Source: Laburnicola sp. R22_1
Taxonomy: Eukaryota; Ascomycota; Dothideomycetes; Pleosporales; Didymosphaeriaceae
Assembly (NCBI GenBank): GCA_014281115.1
Contig: JACONQ010000014.1
Location: 1,550,001 to 1,614,000, forward strand
Reading direction: 5' to 3'
DNA length: 64,000 nt
The notes beneath the pieces are model-generated. The model ran no database searches, was not told the DNA's origin, and saw only the letters and a program-made list of their open reading frames with translations. This document shows positions 35,253 through 44,499 of this stretch, piece after piece. The position numbers and the translations under genes were made by a program. Numbering within the stretch: the first letter of the stretch is position 1; every line of letters begins with the position of its first letter.

Positions 35253-38200
35253 ATGGCTCCCGCCGCCACCGACGCTCCGCACACCGCGAAGACGGTCAAG
35301 TCTGAGAACTCCAAGTCCCTCAAGGTGCTGGAAGAACTTCTCGGCAAGTTGAACATATCCAAGGCTCAGGACGAGATCAACGCCTCTGCGCACGATATCG
35401 CCACTTTCATCAATGGCGACATTGAGGAGGGCGACGCTCCCGTAAAGTAAGTCACAATCTGCGCCCTCGGCGCATTTGCCACTTGATTCGGTAGCATACT
35501 AACAAATTTTTCAGGGCCGTTGAGCTGCTCCGGAAGCAGCTGGGCAACAGGAAAGATGCCGTCGTTCGTGAGCGTGCGCTGGACGCCATCCGCACCATCG
35601 CCCAGCACTCGATCATCTCCCCCGCCGTCGAGCCCTACCTCATTGCCCTCCTACCCGACACCTTGAATGCTGTTGCAGACAAGATCACCGCCGTCAAGGT
35701 TGCTGCCCAGACTGCCTCGGAGGCCATTGTCAACGCCGCGAACCCGAACGCCGTCAAGGCCATCATTCCACACATTATCCGCTCCCTTGAAGCTACACTG
35801 AAGTGGCCCGAGAAGATGACCGATCTCAAGTGCATTGAGATTCTCACAAAGAGCGCCCCGGCTCAGCTCGCATTCCGCGTTCCTGATCTGATTCCCGTCA
35901 TCTCTGGAGCTATGTGGGATACCAAGGCCGAGGTCAAGAAGACTGCCTACTCCACCATGGAGACGCTGTGCAGTCTCATCTCCAACAAGGACATTGAGCG
36001 TTTCATTCCCGAACTGATCAAGTGTATCGCCAAGCCAGAGAACGTTCCCGAGACCGTTCACTTGCTCGGTGCCACCACCTTCGTCACGGATGTTCACGAG
36101 CCCACTCTTGCCATCATGGTGCCTCTGCTTGAGCGTGGTCTTGTCGAGCGCGAGACTGCCATCAAGCGAAAGTCGGCCGTCATTGTCGACAACATGTGCA
36201 AGCTTGTCGAGGATCCCCAGATCGTTGCTGCTTTCCTTCCTAGGCTTATGCCTGCGCTCGAGAAGAACTACGAGACTCTCGCTGACCCCGAAGCTCGTGA
36301 GAAGACCAAGCAGGGTCTGGACACACTTGTCCGTGTGGGCGCTGTCGAGAACGGCAAGATTCCCGAGCTTGCCAAGGACAGCGACATTGCTACCGTTGCT
36401 GGTCACCTCAAGGATGTTATCCCTGGCAAGTATAGCCTCGACAAATTCGGACCCATCATCGACTACATTGGCGCCATCGGTGGACAGCTCATCGACGAGA
36501 AAGACTACGAACCCTTCAACTGGCAGAGCAACATTGGTCCCTTCCTTGCTACCATTGTTGGCGATGAGGAGGCCAAAGATCTTGTCGATGCTCTTCGCAA
36601 GAGGGCTATTCCCGGCGCTGCGGCTGAGGATGCCGTCGAGCCTGACGAGGAGGAGGGCGAGGATCTTTGCAACTGCACGTTCAACTTGGCCTATGGTGCC
36701 AAGATCTTGCTCAACCAGACTCATCTCCGTTTAAAGCGTGGCCAGCGCTACGGTCTCCTCGGCCCCAACGGTTCCGGAAAGACTACTCTGATGCGCGCCA
36801 TCAACAATGAGCAAGTCGAGGGCTTCCCCAAACAGAACGAAGTCAAGACTGTCTACGTTGAGCACGATCTTGACTCTGCCGATACTGAGCAGACTGTCAT
36901 CGAGTGGACCTTGAAGAAGTTGCAAAATGTTGGTATCAACAAGGAGCAGCCCGAAGTAGAGAAGACGCTCCAGGAGTTTGGTTTCAACACAGAGCAGCTC
37001 GCGAACCCCATTACTTCGCTTTCGGGTGGCTGGAAGATGAAGCTCGCTCTTGCCCGTGCTGTGTTCGAGGAGCCCGATATCCTTCTTCTCGACGAGCCCA
37101 CGAACCACATGGACGTGAAGAACGTCAAGTGGCTCGAGGACTACCTTATCAGCTCGCCCTGCACGTCTATCGTCATCTCGCACGACAGCAAGTTCTTGAA
37201 CAACGTCATCCAGCACGTCATTCACTACGAGCGCTTCAAGCTTAAGCGTTACCGTGGTAACTTGGACGCGTTCGTTAAGCGTGTCCCTTCGGCACGTTCT
37301 TACCACGAGCTCAGCGCCTCCGATATGGAGTTCAAGTTCCCCGAGCCTGGTTTCCTCGAGGGTGTCAAGACCAAGGCTAAGGCTATCGTCCGTGTCAACA
37401 ACATGACCTTCCAGTACCCCGGTACCTCGAAGCCCCAGATTTCCGGCATTACCTTCCAGTGTTCGCTTGGTTCGCGTATTGCCGTTATTGGTCCCAACGG
37501 TGCTGGAAAGTCCACTCTCGTCAACGTCCTGACTGGTGAGCTCATTCCCACTTCTGGTGATGTGTACCAGCACGAGAACATCCGCATTGCATACATCAAG
37601 CAGCACGCTTTCGCTCACATTGACCACCACTTGGACAAGACTCCCTCGGAGTACATTCAGTGGCGTTTCCAGACTGGTGAGGACCGAGAAACCATGGACC
37701 GCGCCAACAAGATCGTCACCGACGAGGACGAGAAGGCTATGGACAAGATCTACAAGATCGATGGCACCGACCGCCGTGTCATTGGTATCCACTCCCGTAG
37801 GAAGTTCAAGAACTCGTACGAATACGAGTGCTCGTTTGCCCTTGGCGAGAACGTCGGCATGAAGAACGAGAGGTGGACGCCTATGATGACTGCCGATAAC
37901 GCCTGGATTCCTCGTACCGAGATTCTCTCCTCGCACGCCAAGATGGTTGCTGAGGTTGATCAGAAGGAGGCTCTCGCTAGTGGTCAATTCCGTCCTCTGG
38001 TCCGTAAGGAGATCGAGCAGCACTGCTCCAACTTCGGTCTTGATGCTGAGCTCGTTTCTCACTCTCGCATGCGTGGTCTGTCTGGCGGTCAGCGTGTCAA
38101 GGTCGTCCTTGCCGCTTGCTCGTGGCAGCGTCCTCACTTGATCGTCCTGGACGAGCCTACTAACTATCTAGACCGCGACTCGCTCGGTGCCCTTTCCAAG

Positions 38201-38675
38201 GCCATCAAGTCCTTCGAGGGTGGTGTCATCATCATCACTCACTCCGCAGAGTTCACCAAGGACCTTACTGAGGAAGTCTGGGCTGTCATGGACGGCAAGA
38301 TGACTCCTTCCGGCCACAACTGGGTGCAGGGCCAGGGTGCTGGTCCCCGATTGACGGAGAAGGGTGAGGAGGAAGAGAAATTCGACGCAATGGTGAGCGA
38401 GTCTGCGGCCGTCTCTATAATTACTTGCTAACTGTGTGCCTTAGGGTAATAAAATCACTGTACGAAACGGAACCCATCCCTTTACGTTGATAACTTGCTA
38501 ACTCCTTCACAGGGCGGCGAAAAGAAGAAGAAATTGACGAGTAGCGAGATGAGGGTAAGGTTTTTGCTGTATTGGGACCTGGAACATTCGCTAATATCCA
38601 TGACAGAAGAAGAAGAAGGAACGCATGGCACGCCGCAAGCGCGGTGAGGAGGTGTTCTCCGACGAGGATGACTAG
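35253..38675 (+). CDS. TEF3: Translation elongation factor 3 (fungal ABC ATPase eEF3)
   Basis: The 1065-aa product is the fungus-specific ribosome-associated ATPase that helps release tRNA from the E site during translocation. Exons are 35253-35446, 35515-38392, 38445-38459, 38513-38554 and 38607-38675; all joints keep the frame. The domain order is N-terminal HEAT repeats, a four-helix bundle, ABC1 with Walker A GPNGSGKT (481-488) and signature LSGGW, ABC2 with Walker A GPNGAGKS (724-731), a chromodomain insertion, LSGGQ and DEPTNYLD, and a Lys-rich ribosome-binding tail. The tail is split over three tiny exons ([34 protein letters not shown]), the first being only 15 nt. Codon choice is strongly biased, which creates long open frames on the opposite strand. 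Confidence 0.97.
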
Positions 38676-40546
38676 ACTGTTTATGACATGCATGCTTGGT
38701 ATGGTCGGTTTTACGAACAAAAAGTTGTGTCAGTTGTCTCATGGATGGCGTTATGATCGATACCTTGTAGATCTGATAGATTCGAGCTGGGACACGGGTT
38801 CTCCAGCATGTTAATGAACATTTACTTCAATTTACTCTCTTCTACTTCTTCCGTTGATACCTTCGCACTACAATGATACTAGAACTAGTAGTTCTCTACC
38901 CCAGAAGAATTCCCGAGGTCGCGCTTGTAACACGTGACTTGAGATCCGCTAACGTCCAGATGTCGGCCCCGATTCTCGTCTCACAAGCGGGAGCCAGGCT
39001 AGACTGCAATGGTATCAAGTTTTCCTCTTCTTCTAACCACGGTGTGACCTTCGCTACAGCTGGCGGACAAAGATTTAAGTACAATGTGGCTTCGTATTGC
39101 TTATCCTGGGGTAACACATAGTACTCAGACTTCTGTCCTAGTACTGTATCTTTGAATAGGATGGTGTGAGAAGAGAGTTTCCAGGCAGCCTTCACATCGG
39201 CGTCAAAAGTATAAAGTACGTCTTTCCGTTCACTCTGTGTCTGCATTACATGTCTTGGAGTCACTTGATAGTGAAAAATCTTCAGGTAATACACGAAGAG
39301 ATGGTGAATATATTAGTTAGAAAGGAGTAGGCTTTTCAATTTGCTCACCTTTATGCGTACGTCTTCTTACGCTGGCCAAGTAACTGCTTGTACCTCGTTG
39401 CGCGTAGTAGGTTGTGTTTGATTGATATTTATTATGTTCAAGGGTCGCCGAGGCATTGTGGAGTGTGCGAAGAAGGCGAGCATGCCTGCTTATTATTTTA
39501 TTTACTTGTTTGATCTTGGTTTCTCGGGATGTTAAAATAAATGCCTGGAAAATTGTCCATGGCTGATTCTGGGCTATCACAAAGGTGAGTTGCCCCAGAA
39601 TGAGTAATGCATATGCATATGCAAACGGAGAGAGTGCAGAGATGTAAACGTAGATTATCTCATACAAGGGTGATGACTATAGAACACAGACTTCAAGTTT
39701 CAAGGCTAACATCGTAGTTGCAGGCGTTTGAAAACAATAGCTAATTACAGTGGTTAGATGCGCCCTTTCTTTGTAAAGCACAAGGGTACGGAATCTATTT
39801 ACAATCATAATGGGATAATCCTAATTTGAGTGACTCCAAGATCAATAAAGCAAACTCTGAATTTCCCAGAACGATACACATTGTGAATCACCAATAAAAC
39901 TATTTTGACATTCGGTGAGCAAATCAGCATACTCTTCATTTGTTACTACCATTCATATAGAATTCCAAGACCGATGGCAGATCCTAGGACCCGGTTTCAG
40001 ATCCGTTCTGCCGTGATCTTTCATGTACGTGCTACATTGACCATGTCCAAAGAAAGTCTAATCATGTACTTCCAACATTTCCCATGCCCGTAGAGTCCGA
40101 AACTTTGAATGCCATGATATCCTCACGTGTTCTCCGTCATTGGCTATCCGTGCCTACTTCCTCCTAGGGCGGATATAGCTCGTCTAGGACGAGATCCCAG
40201 GCTTCTCCGCGTCGCCACCGTGATCGGACTCGATGCCTGCCAACTTGACGCCGCCGACTTCCATCTCGTCGTCGCCGACTGCCTCCTCGTCGCCGCCGCC
40301 AGACTCGACGACTGCCTTCTCCTCTGTCCCGGCTGTCGCACGAACTCCAAATCGTCTACGAACAAGGCGCCCAACAACATCGTGTACGTCCACTCCGAGA
40401 CGTCGCTGCAGACCCCGGTAAGTAATCCTAGACGTACCGACATTTGCAGCAAGTTGCGCTTCTTCCATATCTGACGCTGCCTGAAGGTTCTTGTGGAATT
40501 GGGCCGTGAACTCCGCAGCGTGCAACTCCGCAGCAGGCGCTTGCTC
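38676..40546. other. Intergenic region with a degenerate element and the 3' remnant of the next frame
   Basis: Contains a TA-flanked degenerate element (38871-39146), AT-rich sequence to about 40120, and at 40184-40546 the in-frame continuation of the hypothetical gene beyond its stop codon (see that gene). No other gene is supported. Confidence 0.5.
38871..39146. mobile_element. 276-bp degenerate TA-flanked element (copy C)
   Basis: The right end is CCTAGTACTG followed by TA (39147-39148), identical to the right end of the ACH1 intron element. On the minus strand the end continues GACAGAAGTCTGAG and AGTACTATGTGTTACCCC. The left end, next to TA at 38869-38870, is a poorer match (CAATGATACTAGAAC ... 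CTACCCCAGAAG). A minus-strand frame crosses the element but contains no transposase motif. I read it as a non-autonomous, mutated member of the same family; the left boundary is uncertain. Confidence 0.45.
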
Positions 40547-40644
40547 TTATTCAGCATCTGACGCCGCCTGAAGGTTCTTGTGGAATTGGGCCGTGAACTC
40601 CGCAGCATGCGCTTCCTCCTCAGCGTTCTCCCCGTCGAAACCGT
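40471..40644. repeat. 87-bp tandem duplication inside a reading frame
   Basis: The first 52 bases of the two copies (40471-40522 and 40558-40609) differ at two positions. The period is 87 bp, that is 29 codons, so the duplication preserves the frame. The remaining 35 bases are more diverged. Confidence 0.85.
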
Positions 40645-41206
40645 CGCACGACTGGCCATCGTCCGACTCGTCCTCCATATTGTCGTTCTCCCAATCCGGA
40701 AACTCCTCCATGGCATCCTCATCAGCGGCAGCTGTGGCGCGCTCCTGCTGCTCGATAGTGCGCAGTGCGTCCTCGTCCAAGACCGTGTTGAAAGCATCGC
40801 GCACCATACCACCGAGGTCCATGGTAGCGAGGGCTTCGTTGAACACAGCGGGAGCGGTCTCGCGGATGGCATTGCGCACCGCGTCCTTGATCTTGTTCTG
40901 GATGTGGGGCTTCTCGAATGCTGCGTTCACTGCTTTCTCGATGGCTTTGGCGTTCATCTCGGGACCGCGTGCGCTAGCGTTGGTCTGGACATGATCCCCC
41001 ATCTTTTCGATGGGGCTATGCTTCACTTCCCCGATCTTGGTCAATAAAGGGGCGATCCGAGGATTGTTAGCTGATTCAGTGTGAACGTTGTGCATACCGG
41101 CACGGGGTGATGTTGATGCAGACATGGCGGCTTGGGCGGAGTCTAGGACTTGCACGTGCTGGCTGTCCGATGAGTCTGGGGTAATGGTGGGAGGGTGATC
41201 TGCCAT
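40547..41206 (-). CDS. Hypothetical acidic protein, frame interrupted within an 87-bp duplication
   Basis: I do not recognise this gene. From the ATG at 41206 (MADHPPTITPD) it encodes 219 aa: a Ser/Asp-rich start, a helical middle (NAKAIEKAVNAAFEKPHIQNKIKDAV and on) and an acidic end (EEFPDWENDNMEDESDDGQ). The last codons sit in a segment repeated in tandem. HAAEFTAQFHKNLQAASD is encoded at 40558-40611 and again at 40471-40524. Between the copies lies a TAA stop (40547-40549), and the same frame then stays open to 40184, adding about 120 codons. Either the gene ends at this TAA, or a single nonsense change has shortened it. The extension is Gly/Glu/Val-rich and not clearly conserved-looking. 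Confidence 0.5.
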   Translation of the reverse strand: MADHPPTITPDSSDSQHVQVLDSAQAAMSASTSPRAGMHNVHTESANNPRIAPLLTKIGEVKHSPIEKMGDHVQTNASARGPEMNAKAIEKAVNAAFEKPHIQNKIKDAVRNAIRETAPAVFNEALATMDLGGMVRDAFNTVLDEDALRTIEQQERATAAADEDAMEEFPDWENDNMEDESDDGQSCDGFDGENAEEEAHAAEFTAQFHKNLQAASDAE

Positions 41207-41931
41207 CGCCGTTGTGTGCTGGTGATGGTTGTGATTGCGGCTGAGTGGGTCGAGGTGAAGAAAGGAGAAAGATGATCGAGGCACGGGCGGAACGATATAG
41301 GCAGGGGAGAAGGAACCGTGGGTGGGCTATGCCGCTAGTCCCAATGGGGCAGGGCTCGTGAACGCTAGCTCACAATGTTGATCCGAGCCGCCAATATACG
41401 GTGAAACGTTTCTTTTCAATGGGAGGGGATGAGGCACTATGTTCTTGTCTAGTTCGTCATGGAAAACTGGGGGGGAAGATGGTCATTGTCACTCCATCTC
41501 TTTCACGCCCTGGATAGGAGTTCTAACAGTGTTCGAACTGGCTGTTGACACTGTTCACGAACCATGAAATACCATCACAGCTGAATGATTTAGCAAAAGA
41601 ATTTCCATGAGTCAACAACGTGAAAGTAGATGATCATTCCGGTAGAACGATTTCATGCTGACGAGTGTGATTTTACGACAAACTGTGAGCATAAGGCGTG
41701 ATCCACTTTTGGTTATGACGGTGCAATTTTACACCTATCCGGGGCCTAAAATTGAGTGCATCAAACCGTATGGAATTGGTTAGTCACGGTCGATGCAGTT
41801 GGGAAGCAGGCTATGCAATGCTGCCTCCGATTACCAGCCACGACATTTGACGTTACATTCGGCCGTGGCATGGGCCTTAGATCTTGCATCGATATATTCA
41901 GTCTCAACATCAACCAGCTGCTATTCTTTCT
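41207..41931. other. Intergenic, 725 bp
   Basis: Upstream of the hypothetical acidic gene and downstream of the DenD-like gene. I see nothing else in it. Confidence 0.5.
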
Positions 41932-42879
41932 CTACTTAACAGCTGCGATGAAGTCCTTAATAGTCTGCTCCAGCCCTACATCCTCCGCAAATCCAAGACT
42001 CTTAGCTCTCGACGTATCATACTTTGCCGGCCAACTGAGCACGATCCTTTCAATAGTCTCATCTCTCTTCTCCTTCACCAAAGCCCTTGTCTCTTTCCCA
42101 GCCACCTTCTCCAATGCTTCCAAGATCTCTCCACTCGTCGCAGTGTACCCTGGCAGGAGCACTGTCCGAAAATGGCCGAATTGCTCTGCTGCAACGTTCA
42201 TGGCGTGCACAAGGTTATGTGCCAATGTCCGAGGAGACGCCAGCCAAATTCCAATGTTAGGATCCACGGGTAATTCGCTTTCTTGGCCATGGACAGGCTC
42301 CCTCACGATGCCCGACACGAAAGATGACGCCGCGGCCGTGGGAGCGCCAGCCCGGACGAAAACGGTAGGTAGACGCACAACGCGACCGTCGATAAGACCT
42401 CTTCTTGCGTAGTCGTTGATGAGGTATTCCACCATTAGTTTCTGCGTGCCGTACGAGCTTTCTGGCATGGGTACTATGTCCGTCTCCGTTGCGACATGTT
42501 TCACGGCCGCCCTTCCATTGACAGCACACGACGAGGTAAAGATGACTTTAGTACCAGGCTTCTTCTCTCTAATCGTGTCGAGTAGGCCCCGGACGCTGTC
42601 GAAATTGACGCGCAGACCTAGTTCGAGGTTCGCTTCTGAGCCGCTCGACATGATGCCGTGGAGTATATAGACGGCATCTGGAGAGCGATCTATCAAAGCC
42701 TCACGAGCTTCGGGATTGGTGAGGTCTGCACCAATGCAGTGAACCTTTGATGATTGTGTTGGATTTGGAGGAGACTGGACATCGGCAAGGATGAGTTCGG
42801 CGTCGGGAGAGGTTTCAATCAGCTTCTTTGCAAGCGTTTGACCGACGAAGCCGCCCGCACCCGTGATGAGAACTTTCAT
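41932..42879 (-). CDS. NAD-dependent epimerase/dehydratase, D-erythronate dehydrogenase-like
   Basis: A 315-aa extended short-chain dehydrogenase in one exon. The Rossmann loop TGAGGFVG (6-13) and the catalytic Y143-x3-K147 (YGTQK) with the upstream SS(C) of TSSCAV are intact. The stretches SSGSEANLELGLRVNFD, RGLIDGRVVRLPTVFVRAG and ASSFVSGIVREPVHG follow the pattern of DenD enzymes, which oxidise D-erythronate at C2 in four-carbon sugar acid catabolism. That substrate is inferred from family resemblance. The ATG at 42879 puts MKVLITGAGG at the N-terminus as in homologues; the frame upstream adds only a non-conserved leader. No other sugar-acid genes are adjacent. Confidence 0.8.
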   Translation of the reverse strand: MKVLITGAGGFVGQTLAKKLIETSPDAELILADVQSPPNPTQSSKVHCIGADLTNPEAREALIDRSPDAVYILHGIMSSGSEANLELGLRVNFDSVRGLLDTIREKKPGTKVIFTSSCAVNGRAAVKHVATETDIVPMPESSYGTQKLMVEYLINDYARRGLIDGRVVRLPTVFVRAGAPTAAASSFVSGIVREPVHGQESELPVDPNIGIWLASPRTLAHNLVHAMNVAAEQFGHFRTVLLPGYTATSGEILEALEKVAGKETRALVKEKRDETIERIVLSWPAKYDTSRAKSLGFAEDVGLEQTIKDFIAAVK

Positions 42880-44499
42880 GGTGGGTGAAATAATCTTAAT
42901 CTTAATGTTAAAATGAGATAAATAGACGTCATACTTCACAGCCAGTGGTGGGTGTACTTGTACTCTGAAGCTTAAGGAGGGGTAGTGGGGGCGCGCACGA
43001 ACTTTCCACCGTGCCAGTCTTCGGCGATATCGCCGAGTTCTTGTCCCACCACCTCTAGGCCTGCCGTTGCTCTTAAGGAGATATCAGAGCTTTTGGGTCA
43101 TACCAAAACACGAGATCACATTACTTATGCTCTTACGATGTCACCTTCCATTTCGAGATGGAATGCGATTTGCCTTTCGTCCACATGGCGGTCGCATTCC
43201 AGACCATGAAGTACGAAAATGTTCACCAGTTGCTTTTCAAACTCGAAAACACCGCATGGAACTACTTCGTTGAGTGAAGAAATGATCCCGTTGCTCGGAT
43301 TGTTCTTAGGTCTTCTACATCGACACTCTCTTGTAGCTAACGATAGCCTCCTCGTCAACACTTCATCTGGGCTCGTAACAGGCTTCATCGACAGAATCAC
43401 CGCAAATGTTGCTCAATTCCTCGAAATCCCTTTCGCCGAACCACCCGTTAGGCCACAAAGATAGTTGCCAGCGACATTAAAGTCAAGAGGACCCAGCATC
43501 AACGCTACTTCGTTCGGCGACAGCTGCCCGCACTTCCCAAGCAGCAAAACCACCATGTGGAGTGCAGATACTCTCAAGTTCGGCATCCCAGCAAACTCAA
43601 CTAGAGAAGACTGCTTATCCGTCAAAATCTAGGCTTCAAAACAGCGCTGCGAGAGAAACGAACCGCTTGTAGTGATAGCCTAGCTCTACAATGGCGGATT
43701 CCAGACGGGTGGCGACAGCGTTCCATATCAGAACCTCAGCAGATGGAGATACCTATAACTAGCGTGTTAAGAAAATTACTACCCAGAAAGATCTCCAGCG
43801 TCATCTTATTAACTTCGGACATTTCGAAGTATTCTATTATTACCACGCTCATGTTAGGACGTCTAAAATAGCTGGCTTAATATTTTAAGAACTTGCATAC
43901 AACTTCACCTATTCTAGTGAACATAATGCAGCCACAAAGTTACAGAAAGGTATAGAAAATACTCGCCTTCTTTATATCACTATTATCAAGATAGAGTATT
44001 GAAGATCTTCGTCGTGTGGATATTCTAACCAAGGTCGAGTCCGCACCATACACAGAGAGGAGTAAAACAGGAGGCACTATAACCCAGTACCTAGCACACA
44101 GTGATCAAGATAGAGTATATATATTGGCTTCGCTCGTTACCCCTAAAATTCCCTCCACTCTCTACTTTATTTCGACACCCTCTACTATTAGCATATCTCA
44201 CCAATGACCACTTCCCTACATATCATACCCAGGTTCATGTACTCCCCAACAAAACCGACTCGTCATATACACAACGAAACAACACATGAACAAACTCCAG
44301 AACGATTAAAGTAAATCGTATCAATCAAGTCATTTTCGTCCATCTAGTACTCTATCCTAACAGTGCACAGTCGTTGCACCGCAAGGGATTATTTATCCCA
44401 CTAGTCATTCAGAAAGCATCCAGCACTCCCACCCAATGCTTGTATAACAACCTTTCGCATTATCAAAGTTTTTCCATTCCCTACCCATGGCGCCAGAGC
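42880..44499. other. Accessory-looking AT-rich region, 1.6 kb
   Basis: Contains a carboxylesterase pseudogene (43282-43760). Beyond it, AT-rich sequence rich in TA runs to about 44450. A 15-bp direct repeat, ATCAAGATAGAGTAT, occurs at 43985 and 44104. No intact gene is seen. Confidence 0.55.
43282..43760 (+). pseudogene. Carboxylesterase type B relic with three in-frame stops
   Basis: From an ATG at 43282 one frame encodes a hydrophobic signal-peptide-like start (MIPLLGLFLGLLH). It goes on to the N-terminal family pattern NTSSGLVTGFIDRI, FLEIPFAEPPV, SINATSFGDSCPHF, REDCLSVKI and YNGGFQTGGDSVPYQN. These match the start of type-B carboxylesterases (FLGIPYAEPPV, EDCL-NIWAP, GGGFQ-G) in the right order. 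In-frame TAG codons at 43462-43464, 43630-43632 and 43681-43683 interrupt it. The second falls exactly where NIW has Trp, and the third where the WIYGGGF Trp is expected. The nucleophile (GESAG) part is not recognisable, and the frame closes near 43754-43768. The relic is not functional. Confidence 0.8.

Noticed and set aside
35651..38137. Two very long open frames (357 and 468 codons) on the minus strand opposite eEF3
   Set aside because: They mirror the sense gene exactly. Strong codon bias (few TTA/CTA/TCA codons in the sense strand) removes antisense stops; their translations are Leu/Val/Asp-rich without domains.
38896..39294. 132-codon minus-strand frame with YYVLPQDK-like residues resembling those at 23.7 and 11.6 kb
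   Set aside because: The shared residues are better explained by the shared DNA repeat ends: one copy sits in an intron and another has a stop.
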